A stretch of DNA of 64,000 bases from positions 1 to 64,000 of the forward strand of contig JAWLAT010000011.1 of NCBI GenBank assembly GCA_041395325.1, given 5' to 3'. Positions 34,759-43,416 of the stretch are shown one piece after another; the stretch's first letter is position 1, and the number at the start of each line of letters is the position of its first letter. A program made the position numbers and the translations under genes. Below the pieces are notes generated by a model that made no database searches, was not told the DNA's origin, and saw nothing but the letters and a program-made list of their open reading frames with translations. The stretch is from JAWLAT01 sp041395325 (GTDB lineage: Bacteria > Pseudomonadota > Gammaproteobacteria > Xanthomonadales > SZUA-5).

Positions 34759-35730
34759 TCAGCTGGCTGTCGAGCCCGCCAGTGGTCGCAGTGGTGCTGC
34801 CGGCAGATCTCGTCCCAACGGCCGCTGAGGTCGACCCAGCAGAGCTTGCAGCTGCTGGCCGCGGGCGAGATTGTCGCGGGCCAGCAGTTCGAGATGGCCA
34901 AAGGAAAAGGGCGTGAGATGGAGCAGATCGCACAAATGAGCGACGCCGCGTGCCAATGCATGGGGTACCGGGACCTGCCGGGCGGGCGGTCGCGCTCCGC
35001 GCAGGTGCTGCAGATACTGCGCCAGCGTCATCGCTCGCTCGCCGCCGAGTTCAATCACGCGGTGCGGTGCCAATGTGCGTCGCTGTTCGGTGTTGCAGGC
35101 GAACAGCGCGACGATGGCGTCCGCCAGATCGTCCACATGCAAGGCCGATATGCGGCCCGAGGCCGAGCTGGGCGTGGCTTGCAGCGGCAAGCGTGCGACC
35201 GCGCGTAACCAACGCGAGCCAAAGCCGTCCGGTCCATCGAGCAGCGAAGGGCGTACGACCAGGCAGGGTTCGCCGGCGGCACGCACGCCGGCATCCCCGG
35301 CCAGCTTGCTACGGATGAAGCCGCTGCAGGCTGGCGCGTCCAGGCCCAGAGCCGAGATGTGGAGCAGGGGCATGGCACGCCTGGCACAGGCTTCCGCCAG
35401 TGCAGTCGGGGCGCGCTCATGGACGTCGACATAGCGACGCCAAGGGGATTGCCGCAGGATGCCGACGGCATTGAGGACCCCATCCAGGCGGCCCAGGGCA
35501 GGCAGCTCAAGAACCTGGTTCCAGCTTTCGTGCGTCAACAGGCCTTGCACTGGCAGCGCTTGGGGCAGACTGGCGGTGGCTCGTCGTCCGGCCACGATGA
35601 CCTCGGCGCCGGCCCTTTGCAGGGCAGCCACACAATGTCGACCAATGAAGCCGCGACCACCGAGCACCAGGTAGCGACGCCGCAGCAGTGGGGTGTGACT
35701 GGGCGGAGATGGATCAGTTCGAAGCGGCAT
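34759..35730 (-). CDS. NAD(P)-binding atypical SDR, NDUFA9-like
   Basis: Rossmann protein of 323 residues with YLVLGGRGFIGRHCVAALQRAG at about residue 20. The usual SDR Tyr-x3-Lys is altered: the region reads SGFIRSKLAG, so the catalytic Tyr is Phe while Lys is kept. Such atypical SDRs resemble NDUFA9 and act in binding or assembly rather than sugar epimerisation. RRYVDVHERAPTALAEACARR and VVRPSLLDGPDGFGSR are also typical of this group. No substrate is evident. Confidence 0.8.
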   Translation of the reverse strand: MPLRTDPSPPSHTPLLRRRYLVLGGRGFIGRHCVAALQRAGAEVIVAGRRATASLPQALPVQGLLTHESWNQVLELPALGRLDGVLNAVGILRQSPWRRYVDVHERAPTALAEACARRAMPLLHISALGLDAPACSGFIRSKLAGDAGVRAAGEPCLVVRPSLLDGPDGFGSRWLRAVARLPLQATPSSASGRISALHVDDLADAIVALFACNTEQRRTLAPHRVIELGGERAMTLAQYLQHLRGARPPARQVPVPHALARGVAHLCDLLHLTPFSFGHLELLARDNLARGQQLQALLGRPQRPLGRDLPAAPLRPLAGSTAS

Positions 35731-35793
35731 GCGCCGATGATGGCAGCTTTGTGATGGCAGCAGTGGTCGCGAATGCGGTTCGCGACGGTGCTT

Positions 35794-36540
35794 TCAGCGG
35801 GACGGGAGAATGATTCGTCGGCGTGGTTGGCCGACCAGATCCAGGAAGCCATCGAAAACCGGTTCGGCAAGTGCCTGCATGCGCGCGACGTGCCGTGTCG
35901 TGTCGCGGCGAATGGTCTCGCCGCTGGGGTCCAGTCCTGCGTCAGCCAGTTCCTGCAGACAACTGGGCGTACTCAGCCAACGTTCGATGAGGGCCTGATC
36001 CACTTCCAGATGAAACTGGAAGCCCCAGGCCCGATCACCGTGCCGAAAGGCCTGCTGCGGCCAGTTCGGGGAAGAGGCCAGCGCGACGCAGTCGCTCGGG
36101 AGATCAAAGCCACACCCATGCCACTGAAAGATGGACTCGCGTTGCTGCAGCGGCGCCAGCAAGCGGTCAGTCGTTGTGTGCTCGGTCGGATCGAGCGGGT
36201 GCCAGCCGATCTCCGCCTGCGCCAGGCGCCGAATCGGGGCTCCAAGTACGTGCGCCAGCAGTTGCGCGCCCAGGCAGATGCCCAGTACCGGCATGTCGCG
36301 GCGCAGGGCCTGCTCGATCAATCGCAACTCGGTGCGCAGATGCGGGCGTTCGTGCTGCTCGTCGACGTTCATCGGACCGCCCAGCACGATGAGTGCGTGA
36401 TAGCGGTCCAGAGAGGGTTGGGCCAAAGGATCGCGTTCGAAATTGACGAAACGGATCCGATGGCCCCGCGCCCGGATCAGGGCATCGAAGCTGCCCAGGG
36501 GCTCGGCCGCGACATGCTGAAAGACAAGCAGTCGCGCCAT
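35794..36540 (-). CDS. Class I glutamine amidotransferase domain protein (GMP-synthase-like)
   Basis: Single-domain amidotransferase of 248 residues. The nucleophile elbow is GICLGAQLLA, with Cys at about residue 98; the downstream catalytic His-x-Glu is in GFQFHLEVD. The oxyanion strand VLGGPMNVDE precedes the elbow. No synthetase domain is attached or adjacent, so it may be a stand-alone gamma-glutamyl hydrolase or a stress-type GATase. It is eight bases upstream of nothing on this strand except the DUF3011 gene, whose stop is at 36548. Confidence 0.88.
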   Translation of the reverse strand: MARLLVFQHVAAEPLGSFDALIRARGHRIRFVNFERDPLAQPSLDRYHALIVLGGPMNVDEQHERPHLRTELRLIEQALRRDMPVLGICLGAQLLAHVLGAPIRRLAQAEIGWHPLDPTEHTTTDRLLAPLQQRESIFQWHGCGFDLPSDCVALASSPNWPQQAFRHGDRAWGFQFHLEVDQALIERWLSTPSCLQELADAGLDPSGETIRRDTTRHVARMQALAEPVFDGFLDLVGQPRRRIILPSR

Positions 36541-36547
36541 GGCCAGA

Positions 36548-37093
36548 TCAGCGGCTCTCGAAGCGCGCCCGGCAGCCGCGGTCTACCCAGATCTCTCGCT
36601 CACGGCGCGAATAACCCCAGTTGCGGCCTTCGACACAGCGGGTGCGGGACAGCTGTTCGACCAGTTCCGGTTCGCCCCAGCGCCGCGGCCAGTCACAACG
36701 GGTGTAGCGCTCGTCGATGCTCTCGCAGACGATCTGGCCGTAGTCGTCGCGGCGACGGCGACGATCATCGTAGTCGTCGTCATGGCGCGGGCGGGAGTCC
36801 GGTACGCCGTAGCTGCGGTCCCGGTCTCGCGGTGGGCCGCCGGCCATCGCAAAAACGCCGCGGCAGCCCCGATCAACCCACACGACCTCATCGTTCTGAC
36901 CCCAGCCGTGGTTGTAGGCACAACCCGCCTCGGACAGCTTCTGCTGCAACTCGGCCGGGCCACGCCAGGGCTTGCGGCATTCGGCGTAGCGGTTCTCGAC
37001 GCTGGAGCAGACGAAGTTGCCTTCGCCACCACGCTGCGCGGCGGCGGGCAGGGCGATCAGCAGGCACAGCAACAACAGCAAACGACTCAACAT
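36548..37093 (-). CDS. Secreted DUF3011 protein, two tandem domains
   Basis: Protein of 181 residues with a signal peptide (MLSRLLLLLCLLIALPAAA). Two copies of the DUF3011 motif are visible: one with FVCSSVENRYAECR and VVWVDRGCRGVF, and a second with IVCESIDERYTRCDW and EIWVDRGCRARF. The linker between them is a run of Arg and Asp (RDRDRSYGVPDSRPRHDDDY). DUF3011 is common in Xanthomonadales and its function is unknown; the paired Cys suggest a disulfide-stabilised periplasmic fold. ATG 37093 has AGGAG six bases upstream. It is followed eight bases later by the amidotransferase start. Confidence 0.88.
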   Translation of the reverse strand: MLSRLLLLLCLLIALPAAAQRGGEGNFVCSSVENRYAECRKPWRGPAELQQKLSEAGCAYNHGWGQNDEVVWVDRGCRGVFAMAGGPPRDRDRSYGVPDSRPRHDDDYDDRRRRRDDYGQIVCESIDERYTRCDWPRRWGEPELVEQLSRTRCVEGRNWGYSRREREIWVDRGCRARFESR

Positions 37094-37172
37094 GCGTGAC
37101 TCCTGATCAGTCGGCGGTGTTGCATCGTCGGTCCAAGCGGGTGCCGTTGGCAACCGGTCGCAGCCCAAGCGT

Positions 37173-37985
37173 TCAGCTGTCGCTGGATTCGCGGCTGGCA
37201 GCGGGGGCCTTGGCCTTGACGCGAGTGAGCAGTTGCGCGCAGACACGGACATTGCCGGCGACGATGGCCCCGCGCTGCAGGAAGTCCTCGTTACCGTCGA
37301 AATCGCGGCAGACACCGCCCGCTTCGCGGACCAGCAAGGCGCCGGCAGCCATGTCCCACGGGCCTAGCCCAATTTCCCAGAAGCCGTCGATGCGCCCGGC
37401 AGCCACATAGGCCAGATCCAGCGCTGCCGAGCCGGTCCGGCGCAGGTCTTCGGCGTCGGCCAGCACCGCGCGTACCACGCGCAGATGGGCCGGTAGGTGC
37501 TCACGCTGACGGAACGGGAAGCCGGTGGCCAGGACTGCACCGTCCAGCCCCTTGCGTTGCCCCACGCGCAGTCGCCGGTCGTTGAGGAAGGCGCCACTGC
37601 CCTTGCTGGCGGTGAACAATTCCTCGCGCAGCGGATCGTAGATCACCGCGTGGATGGGCTGGCCATCCTCCAGCAGCGCGACTGACACGGCGAAGTGGGG
37701 AAATCCGCGCAGGAAATTGCTGGTGCCATCGAGCGGGTCGATGCACCAGACGTGGCGCGACTCGCCCTGGGCGCCGCCTTCCTCGGCAAGGATGGCGTGA
37801 TCGGGGTAGGCGCGCCGCAGTTCCTTGACCAGTTCTGCCTCGGCCTGCCGGTCAACTTCACTGACGAAGTCAAAGCGGCGCTTCTCCTCGACCTTCAGCG
37901 TGTCGAGCCGATTGGCATAGCGAAGGATGACCTGGGCGGCCTTGCGGGCGGCGGTGACCGCGACATTGACCGCTGGTTTGCGCAT
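37173..37985 (-). CDS. suhB: Inositol-1-monophosphatase SuhB
   Basis: Mg-dependent phosphatase of 270 residues. Metal motifs are LAEEGG at about residue 67, WCIDPLDGTSNFLRGF at about 85, and GLGPWDMAAGALLVREAGG at about 205. In gammaproteobacteria SuhB also joins rRNA antitermination complexes. It diverges from trmJ (54-base gap), an arrangement seen widely in this class. It has an Ala/Ser-rich C-terminal extension. Confidence 0.95.
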   Translation of the reverse strand: MRKPAVNVAVTAARKAAQVILRYANRLDTLKVEEKRRFDFVSEVDRQAEAELVKELRRAYPDHAILAEEGGAQGESRHVWCIDPLDGTSNFLRGFPHFAVSVALLEDGQPIHAVIYDPLREELFTASKGSGAFLNDRRLRVGQRKGLDGAVLATGFPFRQREHLPAHLRVVRAVLADAEDLRRTGSAALDLAYVAAGRIDGFWEIGLGPWDMAAGALLVREAGGVCRDFDGNEDFLQRGAIVAGNVRVCAQLLTRVKAKAPAASRESSDS

Positions 37986-38038
37986 AGACTTCGTAGGCTT
38001 GGGCCGCGGAGGGCGGCGAAGGGTAGCAAAGGGACCTG

Positions 38039-38857
38039 GTGGAGACCAGTCAACAGATCGTACCGCAGAGCCCGGCTGTCGCGCCGGGATTGGCGCCGGA
38101 ACTGGCGCAACTGCGCCTGGTGCTGGTCAATACCAGTCATCCGGGCAATCTGGGCGCAGCGGCCAGGGCCGCCAAGACCATGGGTTTGCGTCAACTGTGT
38201 TTCGTCGCACCCAAGGTGTTTCCACATCCGGATGCCACCGCGATGGCTTCGGGCGCCGACGACCTGCTGGCGCAGGCGATGCTGCGTGATTCCCTGGCTG
38301 CGGCCACCGATGACTGCGGTGTTGCCTATGCGATCAGTGCACGCAGACGGGGCATCCGCCTGGCCGAACTGACGCCGCGAGAGTTCGCCGCGCACGCGTT
38401 GTCGCAAGCCCGGTCGGCGCCGGTGGCAGTGGTCTTTGGCAACGAGCGGGTGGGCCTGAGCAACGAGGAAATCGAACGCTGCCAGTATCTGGTGCGGATT
38501 CCCTCCGATGCCGACTACGGCTCACTCAATCTGGCAGCCGCGGTGCAGGTGATCAGCTACGAGCTGCGTCTGGCGGCGATGCAGCGGCCGGATGTGCCGA
38601 AGCCGCCGCCCCCGGCGCCGCTGGCGGATCTGGAGCGCTTCTTTGAGCATCAGGCGCGGGTGCTGGAGCAGATTGGCTTCTACGGCTCAAAGTCGCCGAC
38701 CAAGATCAATCGACGCTTGCGCCGCTTGTATCAGCGTGCCTTGCCGGACGCGCAGGAGATCAGCATTCTGCGCGGGATTCTGAGTCAGATTGAATACGCG
38801 TTGGGTCCGAACGACGATGAGCCTGGCGATGGAGCTGGGACATCGACTTCATCCTGA
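38039..38857 (+). CDS. trmJ: tRNA (cytidine/uridine-2'-O-)-methyltransferase TrmJ
   Basis: SPOUT-fold methyltransferase of 272 residues that 2'-O-methylates position 32 in the tRNA anticodon loop using SAM. Motifs are LVNTSHPGNLGAAARAAKTMG (motif 1), VFGNERVGLSNEEI (motif 2) and IPSDADYGSLNLAAAVQVI (motif 3, trefoil knot). The C-terminal extension (about 190-272) is the TrmJ-type dimer/tRNA-binding arm. The start is GTG 38039. It diverges from suhB. Confidence 0.95.
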   Translation: METSQQIVPQSPAVAPGLAPELAQLRLVLVNTSHPGNLGAAARAAKTMGLRQLCFVAPKVFPHPDATAMASGADDLLAQAMLRDSLAAATDDCGVAYAISARRRGIRLAELTPREFAAHALSQARSAPVAVVFGNERVGLSNEEIERCQYLVRIPSDADYGSLNLAAAVQVISYELRLAAMQRPDVPKPPPPAPLADLERFFEHQARVLEQIGFYGSKSPTKINRRLRRLYQRALPDAQEISILRGILSQIEYALGPNDDEPGDGAGTSTSS

Positions 38858-38969
38858 GCTCGTTGGTCGCCTGGAGCACGCCTTCGGTCTGCGACCGAGC
38901 TGGCGGCGGCGCAGGCCGTCTCTCTCGCGCGCTATGATTGCAAGTTGATCTGGCTTTTCCGGATGCGCC

Positions 38970-41339
38970 ATGCGTCGCTGGCTGTTGCTCACGCTGCTTT
39001 GCTGGTCGTCCATGGTGCTGGCGATCCCGACGCCGCCCAGTTCGGACATGCCGGACGGACAGGGACCGTGGGTGGTGCGGGCCTATTTCCCTGATCGGGC
39101 GGCGCTGAATCTGTTGGCGCGCCGCAGCGCACCCTGGCAGGTGAATCATCACGAAGGCTGGGTGCTGGTCGAAGTGGCCAATCGCTTCGAGTATCAGCGG
39201 CTGCTGGACGCCGACTTCAAGCTGCTGCTGGACGGTGAGCGCACGCGCATTCTGAGGGAACCCGCAGCCCTGCGCAGCATTCCGGGCTTCGCCTGCTATC
39301 GCACGGTCGAGGAGACCTCGCAGACCCTGCAGCAACTGGTGCTCGATCATCCGGATCTGGCCCGGATGCAGACCATCGGCGACAGCTGGGAGCGCGCCCA
39401 GCAGCCTGCGGAAGGCTACGCGCTCGAAGTACTGATCCTGGGCAATCAGAACGTGCCCGGCCCCAAGCCGACCCTGTTCATCATGGGGGCAGTGCATGCC
39501 CGCGAATACACCACGGCGGAACTGGTAACGCGCTTCGCCGAGGGATTGCTGGCGGACTATCAGGACAACGCCGGCGTGCGCTGGTTGCTCGACACGCACG
39601 AGATTCACCTGTTGCCGCAGTCCAACCCGGATGGCCGCAAGCAGGCCGAGTCCGGCCAGCTGTGGCGCAAGAACGTCAATGAGAACTACTGCGGGACCAC
39701 CAGCAGCAATCGTGGCGCCGATCTGAACCGCAACTTCCCCTATGAATGGGGGGCGCATGAAGGCTCCAGCCCGGAGCCGTGTGACAGCACCTATCGCGGA
39801 CTGTCGCCGGCATCGGAACCGGAAACCGATGCCATCGTCGATTACGTCCGCAGCATCTTCCCGGATCGGCGCCCCGACGACCTGGTGACCCCAGCGCCGG
39901 CGGACACCCAGGGCATGTTCCTGGATCTGCACAGCTTCTCGCAGTTGGTCATCTGGCCATGGGGCTTTACGGAGACACCCGCACCGAATGGCACCGAGCT
40001 GACGACCCTGGGGCGCCGTCTGGCCTGGTTCAACGGCTACACGGCGCAGCAGGCGATCGAGCTTTATGTCACCGACGGCACCACCGATGACTTTGCCTAC
40101 GGCGAACTCGGTGTTCCGGCCTACACCTTCGAATTGGGTACCGAGTTCTTCGAGGACTGCAGCACCTTTGAAGAGCTCATCCTGCCGCAGAATCTGGCGG
40201 CGCTGCGTTACGCCCTGAACGTGAGCAGCCTGCCTTACCAGTGGCCTTCCGGACCCGACCTGCTGAGTCTGGCCGCCGCGCCGATCGAGCCGGGTGAGCA
40301 GGCATTGTTTTTTGCCCAGGCCGACGATCGTCGCTTCCAGCAGGCCAACGGGCAGGAAGCAACGCAGCGAATCATCGGTGCGCAGATTCGCAGTGATGCG
40401 ATTGACGGGCCAGTCGTTGCCTTCATGAGTGCTTTGGATGGCAGCTTTGACGATGACCACGAGGTGGTGGTGGGTTTCGTCGACAGCAGCGGTCGCAGCG
40501 TCGGTCGACATCTGTTGCTGGCGCAGGCCGAGGACGAGAGTGGGGCTGATGGTCCCCCCGCGGCCCAATGGCTCGAGGTGGTCGATGTCGGGACGACCGG
40601 ACGCGTCCAGGGCCAGGTCCTTGATGCCGTCACGCAGCTGCCGCTCTCGACCGGTTATGTCCAGTCTGATCCCTATGCCACGTTGAATGGGGGCGGGGGG
40701 TACGCCCTGCGCTTGCCAACCGGTCTGCGGGAAGTGCGCGCCCAGGCGGAAGGTTACGTGCCATCGCCAGCGGAGACGGTGGACGTGCTGGCCGGACAGA
40801 CCGCCCAGCTGGATTTCAGCCTCTTGCCCGAGTGTTCATTGCTGGCGAGCGATGCCGAAAGCGGAGAGCCCGAAGGCTGGACCTTCATCTTCCCGTGGGC
40901 GCCCAGCAATACGCACAGTTTCAGCCCCACCCAGGCCTTCACCGACAGTCCCAGCGGCGACTACACCAATGGCGCCAACAACTGGATGCAGTTGCCGGCC
41001 ATGGACCTGAGCGACATCAGCACGCCACTGCTGCGATTTGCCTCACGCTGCGACACCGAGGCCGGGTTCGATTTCGGACGGGTTGAGTACCGGATCGACG
41101 GTGGCAGCTGGGTCGAAGTCTGGCGCTGCTCCGGTTCGCCGACCTGGTCCGAAGTTGAAGTGGACCTGTCGGATCTGGCCGGAGTGAGCAGCGCCGAAAT
41201 TCGTTTCCGCCTGACCAGTGACGGTTTTCAGACCGCCGATGGTTGGTACGTCGACGACATTGAGCTGGTGGGCGGCACGCTGAATTGCCCGTCTGCCCCG
41301 GATTGGGAAGGATTCGCCGACGGCTTTGAAGCGCCCTGA
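38970..41339 (+). CDS. Secreted M14 zinc carboxypeptidase with accessory domains and C-terminal DGFE tag
   Basis: Secreted 789-residue metallocarboxypeptidase with a signal peptide (MRRWLLLTLLCWSSMVLA). The zinc ligands are His176 and Glu179 in AVHAREYTTAEL, and His321 in DLHSFSQLVIWPWG. The catalytic Glu388 lies in YTFELGTEF, and GADLNRNFPYEWG is the substrate-site signature. After about residue 520 comes a carboxypeptidase-regulatory-like beta-sandwich (GGGYALRLPTG), then a jelly-roll domain (about 620-770) and the end GFADGFEAP. A TATGAT box is seen at 38933-38938. It should release C-terminal residues from peptides outside the cytoplasm. Confidence 0.93.
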   Translation: MRRWLLLTLLCWSSMVLAIPTPPSSDMPDGQGPWVVRAYFPDRAALNLLARRSAPWQVNHHEGWVLVEVANRFEYQRLLDADFKLLLDGERTRILREPAALRSIPGFACYRTVEETSQTLQQLVLDHPDLARMQTIGDSWERAQQPAEGYALEVLILGNQNVPGPKPTLFIMGAVHAREYTTAELVTRFAEGLLADYQDNAGVRWLLDTHEIHLLPQSNPDGRKQAESGQLWRKNVNENYCGTTSSNRGADLNRNFPYEWGAHEGSSPEPCDSTYRGLSPASEPETDAIVDYVRSIFPDRRPDDLVTPAPADTQGMFLDLHSFSQLVIWPWGFTETPAPNGTELTTLGRRLAWFNGYTAQQAIELYVTDGTTDDFAYGELGVPAYTFELGTEFFEDCSTFEELILPQNLAALRYALNVSSLPYQWPSGPDLLSLAAAPIEPGEQALFFAQADDRRFQQANGQEATQRIIGAQIRSDAIDGPVVAFMSALDGSFDDDHEVVVGFVDSSGRSVGRHLLLAQAEDESGADGPPAAQWLEVVDVGTTGRVQGQVLDAVTQLPLSTGYVQSDPYATLNGGGGYALRLPTGLREVRAQAEGYVPSPAETVDVLAGQTAQLDFSLLPECSLLASDAESGEPEGWTFIFPWAPSNTHSFSPTQAFTDSPSGDYTNGANNWMQLPAMDLSDISTPLLRFASRCDTEAGFDFGRVEYRIDGGSWVEVWRCSGSPTWSEVEVDLSDLAGVSSAEIRFRLTSDGFQTADGWYVDDIELVGGTLNCPSAPDWEGFADGFEAP

Positions 41340-41720
41340 TCAACCCACCCGGGCGTGCACCAGAAAACGCGATTCATACAGTAGATCTTCGACGCGCTCG
41401 TGCTGACCGTCCTCGAACAGAAAGGCGAGGTGGTCCTGACCTTCTCGGACGATGCTCGCGCGCAGCGCAATGACGGTGTCCTGGTCGAAGATGAAATAAA
41501 GGATGGCCTTGCGTGCGACGCCCTCCGGCCAGATCGCAGGTCGCCCCAGCCGGGCACCACCCGCGGAGACGTCTTCAACGGTGGTCAGATAGCCCTGGTC
41601 GGGCAGGGCGACCAGCACCGCCGCGGCTGACAGGCCGATGCGGGGGTGGCGGCGCTTTTCACTGCCAGATTCACTCAAGACGTCACGGCTCCCGGGATGC
41701 TGCTGCAGCGAGTTTGCCAC
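41340..41720 (-). CDS. PilZ-domain protein in the RiPP operon
   Basis: Protein of 126 residues with a single PilZ domain: RRHPR (an RxxxR-type c-di-GMP switch) at about residue 23 and EDVSAGGARL (the DxSxxG motif) at about 50. Both c-di-GMP-binding motifs are therefore intact. The start is GTG 41720, 28 bases after the DUF2063 stop, so it is probably the fourth gene of the precursor-MNIO operon. In described systems a DoxX-like gene occupies a comparable position; PilZ has not, to my knowledge, been reported as a partner. It converges with the M14 gene, with stops adjacent. Confidence 0.88.
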   Translation of the reverse strand: MANSLQQHPGSRDVLSESGSEKRRHPRIGLSAAAVLVALPDQGYLTTVEDVSAGGARLGRPAIWPEGVARKAILYFIFDQDTVIALRASIVREGQDHLAFLFEDGQHERVEDLLYESRFLVHARVG

Positions 41721-41748
41721 GGTCAGCGTGCAGAGGGCGCCAAATGGA

Positions 41749-42513
41749 TCACGCCGTCGAGGGCAGAGTCCCCAGCAGGATCTCGCGCTCGCGCCAGTCG
41801 CGCAGCATCGTCATGCCGGCCTCGATCACGGCATCAGCCTGCTGGCTGCCAATGGCTGCGGCCAGCTGCTGCAATTGCGCCAATCCGCTCAGTGTGGGGT
41901 TCTCGGCCAGCTGGTTCAGCAGTTGCGCAGCAATGGGGTTGGTGCGCAGGAAGCGAACCTGATCACTGCGATCACGCCAGACCACCAGAAAGGTGGGTTG
42001 CGACGGCGCTTCAGTCGGTTGGAAGCTGGTGTCGAGCTGCTCAACCGGAAAGTGGTAGGCCAGCCGCCAGGCCAGCGGAGAGACCACCGGAATGCCGTTG
42101 GCGAGGTCCCCATCTGGATCCGTGCTGACCGAGTCAATGGACTCATTGGAGATGGCCAGGGCCAACTCGACCCACTCGTAGTGCATCAGCTCATACAGGA
42201 ACGGCCATTGCTCGGCCCAGTACTGCGGCTGCTCCTCGACGAAGCGCAGCATCTCGCGGGCGATTTCCGGAAACAGCGGGGTGTGGCTCTGATGCTCGGC
42301 GTAGAAGCGACGCACCATCTCGGCGAATCGTTCCTCGCCGAGGATTCTCCGCGCCACGGGAAAGTTGCCCGCGAGCAGGTTGATGACGTTGTTGATGAAC
42401 AGGCGTCGGTAGATGGCAGTCCGACGCTCTTCCCAGCCCGCAGGGGCGGGATGGGCGTCGGGATCGCGCAAGTGCGCAGCGAGGCTGCGCGTGAGCTGCT
42501 CGGCCCGCTGCAT
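41749..42513 (-). CDS. DUF2063 partner protein of the MNIO enzyme (HvfC/BufC/MbnC-like)
   Basis: Protein of 254 residues of the HvfC/BufC family. The N-terminal domain (RRTAIYRRLFINNVINLLAGNFPVARRILG) is the helical DUF2063 region, thought to bind the leader of the precursor peptide and hand it to the DUF692 enzyme. The C-terminal part (PTFLVVWRDRSDQVRFLRT) is a second smaller domain. Its start codon overlaps the DUF692 stop at ATGA, so the two are translationally coupled. No catalytic motif of its own is expected. Confidence 0.93.
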   Translation of the reverse strand: MQRAEQLTRSLAAHLRDPDAHPAPAGWEERRTAIYRRLFINNVINLLAGNFPVARRILGEERFAEMVRRFYAEHQSHTPLFPEIAREMLRFVEEQPQYWAEQWPFLYELMHYEWVELALAISNESIDSVSTDPDGDLANGIPVVSPLAWRLAYHFPVEQLDTSFQPTEAPSQPTFLVVWRDRSDQVRFLRTNPIAAQLLNQLAENPTLSGLAQLQQLAAAIGSQQADAVIEAGMTMLRDWREREILLGTLPSTA

Positions 42514-43382
42514 CAGGCGCTGGCTCGAAGGGTCGTCGCCGGCGTGTGCAGCCAGGGACGTTGAACTTCGCGCAGGCGGTCGACCTCGGTCAGCAACTCG
42601 GCCAGCGGCGGCAGGTTGAAGTCGCGCTCCAGCAGCGTCGGTCTGGCGCCGATTCGCTCGTAGGTGTAGGCGAGCAGTTCGAACACCGGGTCGATGATTG
42701 GCGCACCGTGCGTGTCGACAATCAGATCGTCGGCCTCGTTCTCGTGACCGGCCACATGCAGATAGGCCACGCGCTCGGCCGGCACGGCGTCAATGTAGCT
42801 GCGCGCGTCATAGCGGTGATTGACCGAATTGACGTAGACGTTGTTGACGTCCAGCAGCAGCTGGCAATCGGCACGTTCAAGGATGGCCTTGACGAAATCG
42901 ATCTCGGCCATGTCACTGGCCAGTGGCGCGTAATAGGACGAGTTTTCCACCGCGATGCGCTGTCCGAGCAGGTCCTGCACGCGACTGATGCGATCGGACA
43001 CATGCACGACTGCATCTTCGGTGAAGGGAATCGGCATCAGATCGTACAGATGCGCGTCATCGGTACAGGCACTGAGATGCTCGCTGTAGAGCAGCGCGTC
43101 GTGACTGGCCATCAGTTGACCGACGCGACGAACGAGGGTTTCGTCCAACGGACTGGGGCCACCCAGCGAGAGCGAAAGCCCATGACAAATCAAGGGGAAA
43201 CGCTCGGTCATCTGGCGGAACTGCCGGCCCCAGCGGCCGCCCAGCCCGATCCAGTTCTCCGGCGCCACCTCGAAGAAATCGACCCGCTCGGCCAGATCGT
43301 CCCGAGCCAGCAGCGAGGTCATCAGACCTCGCCGCAGGCCCAGGCCGACGCCGAGCGCCGACAGTGGTGAGCTTTCACCCAT
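42513..43382 (-). CDS. DUF692 multinuclear non-haem iron oxidase (MNIO; HvfB/BufB/MbnB-like)
   Basis: Iron enzyme of 289 residues that in known systems oxidises Cys of a ribosomal peptide to oxazolone/thioamide or thiooxazole groups. The TIM-barrel metal ligands of the family are present: His67 (CHGLSLSLG), His102 (YSEHLS), Glu146 (VENSSYY), Asp178 and Asn180 (LLDVNNVYVNS), His209 and His213 (LHVAGHE), Asp223 and His225 (VDTHG), Glu252 (LLERDFNLP). It starts 34 bases after the precursor gene. The enzyme needs the DUF2063 partner encoded downstream. Assignment is strong; the exact product is inferred. Confidence 0.95.
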   Translation of the reverse strand: MGESSPLSALGVGLGLRRGLMTSLLARDDLAERVDFFEVAPENWIGLGGRWGRQFRQMTERFPLICHGLSLSLGGPSPLDETLVRRVGQLMASHDALLYSEHLSACTDDAHLYDLMPIPFTEDAVVHVSDRISRVQDLLGQRIAVENSSYYAPLASDMAEIDFVKAILERADCQLLLDVNNVYVNSVNHRYDARSYIDAVPAERVAYLHVAGHENEADDLIVDTHGAPIIDPVFELLAYTYERIGARPTLLERDFNLPPLAELLTEVDRLREVQRPWLHTPATTLRASA

Positions 43383-43416
43383 GTGCAGCGTCTCGCCGGA
43401 GGCTCAGCAAAGGGGC

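Noticed and set aside
38760..40568. A 600-codon minus-strand open frame
   Set aside because: It lies antisense to trmJ and the M14 peptidase, both of which have complete catalytic motifs. No recognisable domain is seen on the minus strand.
7975..41339. PEP-CTERM or similar known sorting signal for the DGFE-tailed proteins
   Set aside because: Known signals of this type have a membrane helix and a basic tail. These tails are short and acidic, with no helix.
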